This document shows, piece after piece, positions 8,422 to 17,353 of a stretch of 64,000 nt of DNA; position 1 is the stretch's first letter; the number at the start of each line of letters is the position of its first letter. Under the pieces are notes generated by a model. That model did no database searches and was not told the origin of the DNA. It was given only the letters and a program-made list of their open reading frames with translations. The DNA lies in the NCBI RefSeq assembly GCF_001499905.1, contig NZ_LQIS01000054.1:1-64000 (forward strand), in the 5' to 3' direction. Source of the stretch: Mycobacterium sp. GA-1285. GTDB lineage: Bacteria > Actinomycetota > Actinomycetes > Mycobacteriales > Mycobacteriaceae. The translations under genes were made by a program, and so were the position numbers.

Positions 8422-9774
8422 CTACTTGGTTCGCCTGCGGTATCGGGCCTTCGCGGGCCGCTGCAGCTGCACCACCATCTTCGAGTGGTCATTGCGGTAG
8501 CTGTCGGCGGGCTGGGCCATCTCGAACTCATACTCGCGCAGGAGGACCGAGAAGATCGCCTTGATCTGCATCTGGGCGAACGCAGCGCCGACACAGCGGT
8601 GCCTGCCCGCGCCGAACGGGATCCACGTCCAGCGGTTCGCGATGTCGGCCTGCTCCGGTTTGTTGTAGCGGTCCGGATTGAAGCCGTCGGGGTCCGGGAA
8701 GTCCTCGGGAATCCGGTTGCTGATCGCCGGCGAGGCGGCCACGAAATCGCCCTTGTGGATGGGGAATCCGGCCACCTCGAACTCGCCCTGGGCCACCCGC
8801 ATGAGGATGATCAGCGGTGGGTGCAGCCGAAGTGTCTCCTTGACGACGTTGTCCAGCAAGGGGATTTGGCGAAGGGCGTGGAAGCTGACCTCTTGGCCGT
8901 CGGCGTAGAGCTCGTCGAGCTCGGCCTGAACCTTGGCGTAGATGTCGGGGTGACGGATCAACTCGATCAGCGTCCATGCCGAGGTCCCCGAACTGGTGTG
9001 GTGACCGGCGAACATCAGCGAGATGAACATGCCGGTGACCTCGTCGGCCGAGAACCGCGGGTTGCCGTCCTCGTCACGGATCGACACCAGCACGTCGAGC
9101 ATGTCGCGGTCGGACTTGTCCTTCGGCGGATTGGCTACGCGCTGGTCCATGATCTCCTGCACCAGCTCAACGAGTTTCACCCTTGCTTCGTCACGGCGCC
9201 GGAAACTCTCGATCGGCAGGTACGGGTCGACGTAGCACAGCGGATCGGTGCCGCGCTCGAGATCGTGGTAGTACTCGGCGAACCGGTGGTCGAGCTGATT
9301 GCGGAACTTCAACCCGATCAGGCACGCCGTCGACGTGTAGATCGTCAACTCGGCGAAGAAGTCGAGCAGCTCGATCTCGCCCTCGGGTCCCCAGTCGTCG
9401 ATCATCTTCTTGACTTCGCTTTCGATGGTCGTCGCGTGGCCCTTCATGTGCTCACCGCGCAGCGCCGAATTGTGCAGCATCTCCTTGCGCCGCTCGGGGC
9501 TCGCGTCGAAGACGACGCCCTTGCCGAAGATCGGTGTCATGAAGGGATAGGCCTCGGCCTGGTCGAGATCTTCATCGGCCGAACGGAAGAAGAACTCGTT
9601 GGCCTCGGCACCGGACAGCAGGATGACGTGCTTGTCGACCAACTGGAACCAGCCGACGTCACCGCATTCCTCTCGGACCCGCTTCATCAGACCGATCGGG
9701 TCGGTGCGGAACTCCTCGAGGTGTCCGTGTTCTTCTTCGCCGCCGGATACCCGGGGCACGATCGCCGTCGTCAT
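8422..9774 (-). CDS. cyp51: Cytochrome P450 CYP51 (sterol 14-alpha-demethylase family)
   Basis: A 450-residue soluble P450. Motifs: I-helix MFAGHHTSSGTSAW with the CYP51-type His-Thr pair, K-helix ETLRLHPP (ExxR), and heme-binding FGAGRHRCVG with the Cys ligand. The whole sequence follows M. tuberculosis CYP51. Members remove the 14-alpha-methyl group of sterols such as lanosterol or obtusifoliol in vitro; the native bacterial substrate is unsettled. It is followed at once by its ferredoxin and preceded by an SDR with ATGA overlap. It has a tail of about 30 residues after the heme region ending RYRRRTK. Confidence 0.95.
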   Translation of the reverse strand: MTTAIVPRVSGGEEEHGHLEEFRTDPIGLMKRVREECGDVGWFQLVDKHVILLSGAEANEFFFRSADEDLDQAEAYPFMTPIFGKGVVFDASPERRKEMLHNSALRGEHMKGHATTIESEVKKMIDDWGPEGEIELLDFFAELTIYTSTACLIGLKFRNQLDHRFAEYYHDLERGTDPLCYVDPYLPIESFRRRDEARVKLVELVQEIMDQRVANPPKDKSDRDMLDVLVSIRDEDGNPRFSADEVTGMFISLMFAGHHTSSGTSAWTLIELIRHPDIYAKVQAELDELYADGQEVSFHALRQIPLLDNVVKETLRLHPPLIILMRVAQGEFEVAGFPIHKGDFVAASPAISNRIPEDFPDPDGFNPDRYNKPEQADIANRWTWIPFGAGRHRCVGAAFAQMQIKAIFSVLLREYEFEMAQPADSYRNDHSKMVVQLQRPAKARYRRRTK

Positions 9775-10598
9775 GACTTCAAATTCTCCTCGTTCAGCTT
9801 GAGCTGCTGGCGTTCTGCGGGTGCGTTGGTCAACGGGGCTTCAGGCTGAAGCTCCATGTTCGCGATGAACCCGCCGCGCGGCGTCTCCGCCACGAACGTG
9901 ATGGCGCGAGCGAGATCGGAGGCCCGCAAGAAGTAGTCATGCCGGGCCTGGCCCCACTTCGCCCAATCCTCCAGGGCCGGGCCGATTTTCTCGGCGGGCA
10001 GGCTCCAGCCCATGCTGGTCTTGGTGGGACCGGGGTGCACGATCGAGGCGCGCACGCCGGTGCCCTCCAGTTCCATCTGGAAGTTGTTGACCATGGCGAC
10101 CAGCGCGGCCTTCGCCGCTCCGTACGCGCCCATGTGCGGCCGCTGGCGTAGCGCCACATCGGATCCGACGAAGATCAGGTCACCGCGCTGGCGTTCGAGC
10201 ATGCCGGGCAACACCGCCGTCGCGAGCCGGTTGGCGCCGACGAGGTGGATCTGCAACTGCGACTCGAACTCGTCGGTGGTGATCTCGGCCAGCTTGCCGA
10301 AATAGGTGTCACCGGCGCCCGCTACCAACACCTCGATCTCGCCGAGCGCCTCGACCGATTGCGCGACGAACGTTTTCACCGAATTGGGGTCGGTGACGTC
10401 GAGATGCAACCCGACGGCCTCGCCGCCGTCGGCGTTGATCTTGCCGACGATGTCTTCGAGTTTCTCCACACGCCGGGCACCGAGCGCGACCGGGAAGCCG
10501 CGTGCGGCCATCTCGATCGCCGTCGCCTCTCCGATCCCGGACGAGGCACCGGCGACGATCACGGGTCGCCGTTCGGGCAGGGGTTCAAAGCGGGGCAT
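9771..10598 (-). CDS. SDR-family oxidoreductase (Rv0765c homologue)
   Basis: A 275-residue classical SDR with GASSGIG (about residues 17-23), VAGAG in place of the usual NNAG near 92, and a catalytic YGAAK near 158. The LDVTDPNS acidic turn follows the second strand. It overlaps cyp51 by ATGA and shares one base (TGATG) with the end of cyp123, so the three are translationally coupled. It probably interconverts an alcohol and ketone on the P450 substrate, but this is inference from position. Confidence 0.85.
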   Translation of the reverse strand: MPRFEPLPERRPVIVAGASSGIGEATAIEMAARGFPVALGARRVEKLEDIVGKINADGGEAVGLHLDVTDPNSVKTFVAQSVEALGEIEVLVAGAGDTYFGKLAEITTDEFESQLQIHLVGANRLATAVLPGMLERQRGDLIFVGSDVALRQRPHMGAYGAAKAALVAMVNNFQMELEGTGVRASIVHPGPTKTSMGWSLPAEKIGPALEDWAKWGQARHDYFLRASDLARAITFVAETPRGGFIANMELQPEAPLTNAPAERQQLKLNEENLKS

Positions 10599-11806
10599 CA
10601 GACGGTCTCCACAGTGATGGGCAGGTGAGCGAAACCGCGCACATTGCTCGAGTGCACGCGGACGGCGTTGGCCTCGTCGACCTCGTATCGGCGAATCCGC
10701 TTGAACAACTCGGTAAGCGCCACCCTGGCCTCCATCCGCGCCAGATGCGCGCCGAGGCAGAAGTGGGCGCCGCTACCGAAACTCAACAACTTTGACCCGA
10801 TGTCGCGGCCGATGACGAACCGGTCCGGGTCGTCGAACACACGCTCGTCGCGATGTGCCGAGCCCGGTAGCAACAGCACGACGTCACCGTCGGGAATCCT
10901 GGTGTCGTACAACGTCAGTTCGCCGACGACGGTGCGCGCGAGAATCTGGCTCGAAGTGTCGTAGCGCAGCGTCTCCTCGACCCAGAGCGGTATCCGGTCC
11001 AGGTCGGCGTAGACGGGGGTGAGCTGGTCGGGATTGCGGTGTCCCCAGAACGCCGCGTTCGCAAGCAGTTTCGTCGTCGTCTCGTTACCGGCGATCACCA
11101 TCAGGAACATGAAGCCGAGGATCTCGTCGTCGGTGAGTCGGTCGCCCTTGATCTCGGCCTCGAGCAGCGCCGTGGTGAGGTCGTCTGTCGGGTGCTTGCG
11201 GCGTTCGGCCACCATGCCCTGGTAGTAGACGATCAGGTTGATCGACGCCTCCACGGCGGCGGGCGGCACGTCGGTCACGCCCTCGTCGCGATGCATCACC
11301 CCGTCTGCCCACGCCCGCACCTGCGCACGGTCGGGTTCCGGGACGCCCATCAGTTCGGAGATCACGTCCATCGGCAGCTTGCCCGCGAACTCGTCGACGT
11401 AGTCGACGGCTTCGTCGGCGCGGGCCTTCTCCAGCATGACGTCGAGGTGCTGCACCGCGATCTCGGTGACGCGCGGTTCCAACTCACGGATTCGCCGAGG
11501 AGTGAAACCCTTGGACACCAACGTGCGAAGCCTCAAGTGGTCGGGATCGTCCATGGCGAGGAAGGACATGGTCTTCGAGGCATGCGGGCCGCGGGAGGCC
11601 GGATCAAGCGATACGCCGAACTTGTTCGACAGCGTGGTGCTGTTGCGAAAACCCTCCCAGACATCCTGATGTCGCGACAACGCCCAGAAGCCGAGTTCGT
11701 CGTTGCGGTACAGCGGCGCCTCGTCACGCAGCCGCTTGTAGTACGGGTACGGGTCCTCGTGGAAGTCGTAATCGTATGGGTCGAGGACGATTTCGCTGAT
11801 GGTCAC
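10598..11806 (-). CDS. cyp123: Cytochrome P450 CYP123
   Basis: A 402-residue P450. I-helix MVIAGNETTT, K-helix EETLRYD, and heme loop FGSGAHFCLG. Position between the TetR regulator and the SDR before cyp51 matches Rv0766c (CYP123A1). The GTG start at 11806 overlaps the TetR stop (GTGA), indicating one transcript from the promoter at about 12.4 kb. Its physiological substrate is not known. Confidence 0.88.
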   Translation of the reverse strand: MTISEIVLDPYDYDFHEDPYPYYKRLRDEAPLYRNDELGFWALSRHQDVWEGFRNSTTLSNKFGVSLDPASRGPHASKTMSFLAMDDPDHLRLRTLVSKGFTPRRIRELEPRVTEIAVQHLDVMLEKARADEAVDYVDEFAGKLPMDVISELMGVPEPDRAQVRAWADGVMHRDEGVTDVPPAAVEASINLIVYYQGMVAERRKHPTDDLTTALLEAEIKGDRLTDDEILGFMFLMVIAGNETTTKLLANAAFWGHRNPDQLTPVYADLDRIPLWVEETLRYDTSSQILARTVVGELTLYDTRIPDGDVVLLLPGSAHRDERVFDDPDRFVIGRDIGSKLLSFGSGAHFCLGAHLARMEARVALTELFKRIRRYEVDEANAVRVHSSNVRGFAHLPITVETV

Positions 11807-12411
11807 TGGTCCTCCCCTAAGACGAGCCCGACCACGTAGCTGAGCCGGTCGGCGATCTGGTGGTAGGTGAAAACGCCGCTGCCCGCGTTGACCAGCGCGC
11901 CGAAGAACGTCATCTCCAGTGCGGCCAGGGCGCGCGGGTCGGCGTCCGGGCCCATGGCCGACCGGATGCGGCGATGGATCTCGGCGCCGATGCGGTCACG
12001 CACCACGCGCACCGCGGGGTCGGCCCCGCTCAGCAGCGCGGTCGTGCACGCGGCTGCGACTTCCGGTTCGTCGGCGACCGTCAACGCCATCGCGCGCAAC
12101 GCCTTCTCGACGCGGGTCACCCTGCTGTCGTTGACATCGGTGAAGTACGGCACCCGGCGGATCAGGTCGAGGTACACCTCGGCGATCAGATGGTTCTTCG
12201 AGGAGAAGTAGGTGTACGCGGTGGCCGGTGCGACCTTGGCTCGAGCGGCGACGGCGCGCACGGTCAGATCGGCGTAGGACGACTCGCGCAGCATCTCGAC
12301 ACCGGCGGTGAGCACCTTGCGGAACGTCTCCTCCTGGCGGCGGTTCCGCGGTGCTTCCCCGGTGCTCACAGGTGCTGGGCCTGTGACCGCAACCACGGGT
12401 TCGCTGGACAC
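11803..12411 (-). CDS. TetR-family regulator of the cyp51-adhB and aldA clusters (Rv0767c homologue)
   Basis: A 202-residue TetR protein with an N-terminal helix-turn-helix (about residues 32-75: VRAVAARAKVAPATAYTYF) and a variable ligand domain. It is the first gene of the minus-strand operon and diverges from aldA. Two near-identical palindromes lie in the divergent region, one covering this gene's start codon, which implies autorepression. The GTG at 12411 gives the longest protein; a GTG at 12369 would leave the DNA-binding domain intact and put the operator wholly upstream, so the start is uncertain. Confidence 0.85.
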   Translation of the reverse strand: MSSEPVVAVTGPAPVSTGEAPRNRRQEETFRKVLTAGVEMLRESSYADLTVRAVAARAKVAPATAYTYFSSKNHLIAEVYLDLIRRVPYFTDVNDSRVTRVEKALRAMALTVADEPEVAAACTTALLSGADPAVRVVRDRIGAEIHRRIRSAMGPDADPRALAALEMTFFGALVNAGSGVFTYHQIADRLSYVVGLVLGEDQ

Positions 12412-12418
12412 TTGTCCA
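12405..12418. promoter_or_regulatory. Palindromic operator, copy 1 (TetR side)
   Basis: TGGACA-CT-TGTCCA, perfect 6-bp arms, overlaps the annotated TetR start codon. It shares the GGACA-NN-TGTCC core with the site at 12517, and the centres are 111 bp apart across the divergent promoter region. Confidence 0.55.
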
Positions 12419-12516
12419 AGTTATCGGACCGCGGGTTGGCTCCGCAAGTGGCCAGCTAGAAAAGCCCACGCTTGCCAGCCGCGCCGCGAGAGGACTATCG
12501 TTCGTTCCATCATTTC

Positions 12517-12528
12517 GGACAGCTGTCC
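12517..12528. promoter_or_regulatory. Palindromic operator, copy 2 (aldA side)
   Basis: GGACAGCTGTCC is a perfect 12-bp palindrome 22 bp before the aldA start codon. It is the second copy of the GGACA-NN-TGTCC core and so is the likely binding site of the divergently encoded TetR. Confidence 0.55.
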
Positions 12529-12550
12529 AGCAACGGTGAACGGAGACGGC

Positions 12551-14017
12551 ATGGCAGTGCTGGCGAATCGGGAGAGTCTGCTGCTCATCGACGGCAAGCT
12601 CGTCGCGGGCAGCGGCGGGGCGTTCGAGACCGTCAACCCCGCGACCGAGGAAGTGCTTGGTGTCGCGGCGGACGCCACCGCCGACGACATGGGTCGCGCC
12701 ATCGAGGCGGCCCGGCGCGCTTTCGACGAAACCGACTGGTCGACCGACACCGAGTTGCGGGTACGGTGCCTGCGCCAATTGCAGGCGGTTCTCAAAGAGC
12801 ACATCGAGGAACTGCGGGAGATCACGATCGCCGAGGTGGGTGCGCCTCGGATGTTGACATCGGCGGCCCAGCTCGAGGGGCCGGTCGAGGATCTGAGCTT
12901 CTGCGCCGACACGGCGGAGTCCTACCACTGGGTCACCGATCTGGGGGAAGCGTCGCCGATGGGCATCAAGACCCGCCGCCGGATCGCCCGCGAGGCCGTC
13001 GGCGTCGTCGGGGCGATCACGCCGTGGAACTTCCCGCATCAGATCAACCTGGCCAAGATCGGTCCCGCGCTCGCCGCGGGCAACACCGTCGTGCTGAAGC
13101 CGGCCCCGGACACACCGTGGTGCGCGGCCGCGGTCGGGGAGCTCATCGCCGAGCACACCGACATTCCGCCGGGGGTCGTCAACATCATCACCTCCAGCGA
13201 CCACGGGGTCGGGGCGTTGTTGTCCAAAGAACCACGGGTGGACATGGTTTCGTTCACCGGGTCGACGGCCACCGGCCGCAGCGTGATGGCCGACGGCGCC
13301 GCGACGATCAAGAAGGTGTTCCTGGAACTGGGCGGCAAGTCGGCGTTCCTAGTGCTCGACGACGCCGACCTCGCCGCCGCCTGCTCCATGTCGGCGTTCA
13401 CCGCGTCGATGCACGCCGGGCAGGGCTGTGCCATCACCACGCGACTGGTGGTGCCCCGCGCTCGCTACGACGAGGCGGTCGAGGCAGCGGCGGCGACGAT
13501 GGGAGGCCTCAAGCCGGGCGATCCCCAGGATGCCGGGACCATCTGCGGCCCACTGATTTCCGCTCGCCAGCGCGACCGGGTCCAAGGCTATCTCGACTCG
13601 GCGATCGACGAGGGCGGCACGTTCGCCGTCGGCGGTGGCCGGCCGGCCGACCGCGACACCGGATTCTTCATCGAACCGACCGTCATCGCCGGACTCGACA
13701 ACAACGCCAAGGTCTCACGCGAGGAGATCTTCGGACCGGTGTTGACGGTCATCGCCCACGACGGCGACGACGACGCGGTCCGCATCGCCAACGATTCGGC
13801 CTATGGCCTTTCGGGAACCGTGTTCTCGGCCGACGAGGAACGCGCGAACCGGATCGCGGCGCGGATGCGGGTCGGTACGGTCAATATCAACGGCGGTGTC
13901 TGGTACTCGGCGGATATGCCGTTCGGTGGATACAAACAGTCGGGGCTCGGCCGGGAGATGGGGTTGGCCGGGTTCGAGGAATACCTGGAGATCAAGGCGA
14001 TCGCCACGGCGGTGTGA
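12551..14017 (+). CDS. aldA: NAD-dependent aldehyde dehydrogenase AldA
   Basis: A 488-residue aldehyde dehydrogenase oxidising aldehydes to acids. Visible: ITPWNFP (coenzyme pocket), SFTGSTATG, catalytic Glu in LELGGKS and nucleophilic Cys in HAGQGCA. The ATG at 12551 has GGAGA about 6 nt upstream; the open frame extending back to 12308 is not supported. It heads a plus-strand operon with an SDR, a 3-hydroxyisobutyrate dehydrogenase-like enzyme and a CMD protein, matching Rv0768-Rv0771. It is likely repressed by the divergent TetR through the site at 12517. Confidence 0.92.
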   Translation: MAVLANRESLLLIDGKLVAGSGGAFETVNPATEEVLGVAADATADDMGRAIEAARRAFDETDWSTDTELRVRCLRQLQAVLKEHIEELREITIAEVGAPRMLTSAAQLEGPVEDLSFCADTAESYHWVTDLGEASPMGIKTRRRIAREAVGVVGAITPWNFPHQINLAKIGPALAAGNTVVLKPAPDTPWCAAAVGELIAEHTDIPPGVVNIITSSDHGVGALLSKEPRVDMVSFTGSTATGRSVMADGAATIKKVFLELGGKSAFLVLDDADLAAACSMSAFTASMHAGQGCAITTRLVVPRARYDEAVEAAAATMGGLKPGDPQDAGTICGPLISARQRDRVQGYLDSAIDEGGTFAVGGGRPADRDTGFFIEPTVIAGLDNNAKVSREEIFGPVLTVIAHDGDDDAVRIANDSAYGLSGTVFSADEERANRIAARMRVGTVNINGGVWYSADMPFGGYKQSGLGREMGLAGFEEYLEIKAIATAV

Positions 14018-14072
14018 ACGCTCGCCGAGTGCCGGTGCGGACAAGGCATTCGGCAACGAGGAAAGGAACACG

Positions 14073-14837
14073 ATGGGGCTCTACGGAGACCAGTTCAAGG
14101 ACAAGGTGGCGATCGTCACCGGCGCCGGTGGCGGTATCGGCCAGACCTACGCCGAGGCGTTGGCCCGCGAGAGCGCCGCAGTCGTGGTTGCCGACATCAA
14201 CACCGAGGGCGCGCAGAAGGTCGCCGACGGGATCAAGGGCGAGGGTGGCAGCGCGCTCGCCGTGCGTGTTGACGTCTCCGACCCGGAATCTGCGAAAGAG
14301 ATGGCCGCGCAGACCCTTTCGGAGTTCGGCGGCATCGACTATCTGGTGAACAACGCCGCGATCTTCGGCGGTATGAAGTTGGACTTCCTGATCACCGTGG
14401 ACTGGGACTACTACAAGAAGTTCATGAGCGTGAACATGGACGGCGCGTTGGTCTGCACCCGGGCGGTGTACAGGAAGATGGCCAAGCGCGGTGGCGGGGC
14501 GATCGTCAACCAGTCCTCGACCGCGGCGTGGCTGTACTCGAATTTCTACGGTCTGGCCAAGGTCGGGGTCAACGGACTCACACAGCAACTGGCAACGGAG
14601 TTGGGCGGCCAGAACATCAGGGTCAACGCCATCGCGCCGGGGCCGATCGACACCGAGGCGAACCGCACCACCACGCCGCAGGAGATGGTGGCAGACATCG
14701 TCAAGGGAATTCCGCTGTCTCGCATGGGTCAGCCGGAGGACCTGGTGGGCATGTGCCTGTTCCTGTTGTCCGATCAGGCGAAGTGGATCACCGGCCAGAT
14801 CTTCAACGTCGACGGCGGACAGATCATTCGGTCATGA
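14073..14837 (+). CDS. SDR-family oxidoreductase (Rv0769 homologue)
   Basis: A 254-residue SDR: GAGGGIG (about residues 17-23), NNAA in the NNAG position near 90, catalytic region SSTAAW then YGLAK, and a C-terminal VDGGQ. The ATG at 14073 has GAAAGGA 6 nt upstream. It is the second gene after aldA and overlaps the next gene by ATGA. It probably acts on a hydroxy or keto intermediate of the same pathway as AldA. Confidence 0.88.
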   Translation: MGLYGDQFKDKVAIVTGAGGGIGQTYAEALARESAAVVVADINTEGAQKVADGIKGEGGSALAVRVDVSDPESAKEMAAQTLSEFGGIDYLVNNAAIFGGMKLDFLITVDWDYYKKFMSVNMDGALVCTRAVYRKMAKRGGGAIVNQSSTAAWLYSNFYGLAKVGVNGLTQQLATELGGQNIRVNAIAPGPIDTEANRTTTPQEMVADIVKGIPLSRMGQPEDLVGMCLFLLSDQAKWITGQIFNVDGGQIIRS

Positions 14838-15685
14838 GCGAGGAACTGAAACTCGGCTATATCGGGCTTGGCAACCAGGGCGCACCGATGGCCAAGAGGC
14901 TGGTCGAGTGGCCCGGCGGGCTCATCGTGTTCGATGTGCGCACCGAGGCGATGACGCCGTTGGCTGAGGCGGGCGCGTCGCTGGCCGACAGCGTGGCCGA
15001 TGTCGCCACTGCCGATGTCATCAGCGTCACCGTGCTGAACGACGAACAGGTGCGGCAAGTCGTCGGTGAACTGGCCGAGCATGCCAAGCCGGGGACGGTG
15101 ATCGCGATCCACTCGACGATCAGCGACACCACCGCGCCCGAGCTCGCCGAAAGCCATGCTGCACAGGGGATTCACATTGTCGATGCGCCTGTCTCCGGAG
15201 GTGATCGCGCCGCGAAGAAGGGTGAGCTCGCGGTGATGGTGGGCGCGAGCAAGGAGGCCTTCACACTCGTGGAGAAGCCGTTCTCGCGATGGGCGTCGCT
15301 GATCGTGCATGCCGGCGAACCAGGCGCAGGCACGCGAATGAAGCTGGCGCGCAACATGTTGCACTTCATCTCTTTTACCGCTGCCTGTGAGGCGCTGAAG
15401 CTCGCTGATGCGGCCGGGGTCAATCTGCAAGACCTGGGCAACGTGGTTCGCCACAGCGACAAGCAAAGTGGTGGCGCCGGCATGGTTATGTTCCGCGACG
15501 ATGCGAAACCGCTTCCCCCCGACCACTTCCTCTACCAGCCGTTCACGCATACGGCGGCGCTGGGCCAGAAGGACTTGAAGCTGGCGCTCGCGCTGGGCGA
15601 AGCTGTCGGCGTCGACCTTCCACTGGCGGAGTTGGCGTTGCAGAATCTGGCGGCCGGGCTGGGTGTGCCGCACGCAAAGGAGTGA
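14834..15685 (+). CDS. NAD(P)-dependent dehydrogenase, 3-hydroxyisobutyrate dehydrogenase family (Rv0770 homologue)
   Basis: A 283-residue beta-hydroxyacid dehydrogenase: nucleotide-binding GYIGLGNQGAPMAKRL (about residues 8-23), substrate-binding VDAPVSGG (about 117-124) and a catalytic Lys in KLARNM. Members oxidise 3-hydroxy acids such as 3-hydroxyisobutyrate, tartronate semialdehyde or gluconate; the exact substrate is unknown. It is coupled to the SDR by ATGA overlap and followed within 2 bp by the CMD gene. Confidence 0.87.
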   Translation: MSEELKLGYIGLGNQGAPMAKRLVEWPGGLIVFDVRTEAMTPLAEAGASLADSVADVATADVISVTVLNDEQVRQVVGELAEHAKPGTVIAIHSTISDTTAPELAESHAAQGIHIVDAPVSGGDRAAKKGELAVMVGASKEAFTLVEKPFSRWASLIVHAGEPGAGTRMKLARNMLHFISFTAACEALKLADAAGVNLQDLGNVVRHSDKQSGGAGMVMFRDDAKPLPPDHFLYQPFTHTAALGQKDLKLALALGEAVGVDLPLAELALQNLAAGLGVPHAKE

Positions 15686-15687
15686 TG

Positions 15688-16131
15688 ATGGACGAATTGC
15701 GCCGTAAGGGCCTCGAGAAGATGAACGAGGTCTACGGCTGGGAGATGCCCAACATCGAGGGCGATCCGTACTTCGACCTCACCGTCGACCATCTATTCGG
15801 CACCATCTGGACGCGCCCCGGGCTGTCGATGCGCGACAAACGGATCATGACGCTGACCGCCGTGACGGCCGTCGGGAACTCCGACCTCGCCGAGATCCAG
15901 GTCAACGCGGCGCTCGCCAACGGCGAGATGACTGAGGACGAGCTCAAGGAGATGGCCGTCTTTCTGACGCACTACCTCGGGTTCCCGCTGGGTTCGAAGT
16001 TGGACGGCGCGGTCAGCAAGGTCATCAAGAACCGTAGGAAGGCGTCGGAACGCGGCGAGGGTGAGAACAAGAAAGCCAATGTCAATGCCGCGGTGAAGAT
16101 GCATTCCGGGAAGACGCTCGATGACCAGTAG
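15688..16131 (+). CDS. Carboxymuconolactone decarboxylase-family protein (Rv0771 homologue)
   Basis: A 147-residue CMD/AhpD-like protein: DHLFGTIWTRPGLSMRDK, LTAVTAVG, and LAEIQVNAALANGEM. It lacks the CxxC pair of AhpD peroxidases, which points to a decarboxylase or lyase role rather than a redox one. Of three possible starts (GTG 15682, ATG 15685, ATG 15688) the last is chosen because AAGGAG lies 5 nt before it. It is the fourth gene of the aldA operon. Its lysine-rich C-terminus (KASERGEGENKK) is unusual for the family. Confidence 0.85.
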   Translation: MDELRRKGLEKMNEVYGWEMPNIEGDPYFDLTVDHLFGTIWTRPGLSMRDKRIMTLTAVTAVGNSDLAEIQVNAALANGEMTEDELKEMAVFLTHYLGFPLGSKLDGAVSKVIKNRRKASERGEGENKKANVNAAVKMHSGKTLDDQ

Positions 16132-17347
16132 GTATGCTTCGCTGTCGCGAGACGAGCTCGCGACGCTGGTGCCCGAGCTACTGCTGATCGGTCAGTTGAT
16201 CGACCGATCCGGAATGGCCTGGGTCATCAGCAATTTCGGCCGTGAGGAGATGCTGCAGGTCGCGATCGAGGAGTGGATGGGTGCCAGCCCGATCTACACC
16301 AAGCGGATGCAGAAGGCGTTGAAGTACGAGGGCACCGACGTCATCACGATCTTCAAGGGTCTCCAGCTGGACATCGGGGCGCCGCCGCAGTTCATGGATT
16401 TCCGCTACACCGTCCACGACCGCTGGCACGGCGAGTTCCACCTCGACCACTGCGGCGCACTGCTGGACGTCGAGCCGATGGGCGAAGAGTACGTGCGGGG
16501 CATGTGCCACGACATCGAGGACCCGACGTTCGACGCGACGGCCGTCGCGACCAACCGTCGAGCACAGATCCGTCCGATCCACCGACCGCCGCGCACACCC
16601 GCTGACCGGCACCCGCATTGCGCGTGGACCGTGATCATCGACGAATCCCATCCCGAGGTCGAAGACCACCCCGTGCTCGAGGTCATCGCCCGAACACGCG
16701 CCGCCAGAACCGAACTCGACCCCATCGACACCGGCGACGAGGGACAATCGGACTACTCGGGTCCGCTGCTCTCGGACCTCGACTTCGGCGCATTCTCACA
16801 TTCGGCGCTGGTGCGGATCGCCGACGAGGTCTGTCTGCAGATGCACCTGCTCAACCTGTCGTACGTGATCGCCGTCGGCAAGCGCGCCGGCACCAACACC
16901 GAACTGGCGACCGAGATCTGCACCAAGCAACTGATCGGCCTGGCGGGCATCGCCGCCGAACGCATTCACCGGGCACTGAAGCTTCCCGGCGGCATCGAAG
17001 GTGCCGTGCGCACACTGGAACTGCATCCGATGCTCAACCCGGCCGCATACGTCGACGCCGAATTCGGACCCGACAACGTCCAATTGCGACGCTCACCGGC
17101 CCACGAGGACGGTGCCTGGGTGTCGCTGGTGTCGCCCCACGAGCGGCGCCCGCTGCAGGCGATCGTCACGGCAGTGGACAAACACCTCGACGTCGAGGTC
17201 GCCGGCTCCGCACAGGAGTGGACTGCGCGCGTCGTCGAGACGGATACCGAGGCCGAGGAATTCTCCGAGGTGTCGGTTGTCAGGGTCAGTGGCGGTTCGG
17301 CATGGGAGTTCGAAGACCGCAAATCGCTGCCGCTGACCGTGCTCTGA
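16121..17347 (+). CDS. Conserved hypothetical protein, 408 residues
   Basis: I do not recognise this protein securely. It overlaps the CMD gene by 11 bp, so it is the fifth gene of the aldA operon; I recall no counterpart at this place in M. tuberculosis. The N-terminal half contains HGEFHLDHCGALLDVEP followed by MCHDIEDP, a His/Cys/Asp-rich patch reminiscent of ATC hydrolase-like proteins, but this resemblance is weak. A proline/arginine-rich linker (about residues 150-165) separates it from a helical C-terminal half that includes ICTKQLIGLAGIAAERIHRAL. No signal peptide or membrane segment is seen. Confidence 0.75.
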   Translation: MTSRYASLSRDELATLVPELLLIGQLIDRSGMAWVISNFGREEMLQVAIEEWMGASPIYTKRMQKALKYEGTDVITIFKGLQLDIGAPPQFMDFRYTVHDRWHGEFHLDHCGALLDVEPMGEEYVRGMCHDIEDPTFDATAVATNRRAQIRPIHRPPRTPADRHPHCAWTVIIDESHPEVEDHPVLEVIARTRAARTELDPIDTGDEGQSDYSGPLLSDLDFGAFSHSALVRIADEVCLQMHLLNLSYVIAVGKRAGTNTELATEICTKQLIGLAGIAAERIHRALKLPGGIEGAVRTLELHPMLNPAAYVDAEFGPDNVQLRRSPAHEDGAWVSLVSPHERRPLQAIVTAVDKHLDVEVAGSAQEWTARVVETDTEAEEFSEVSVVRVSGGSAWEFEDRKSLPLTVL

Positions 17348-17353
17348 ACCCGC

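Noticed and set aside
12472..14349. 625-codon plus-strand frame over aldA
   Set aside because: It is an Arg/Gly-rich alternate frame of aldA, which has full aldehyde dehydrogenase motifs in its own frame.
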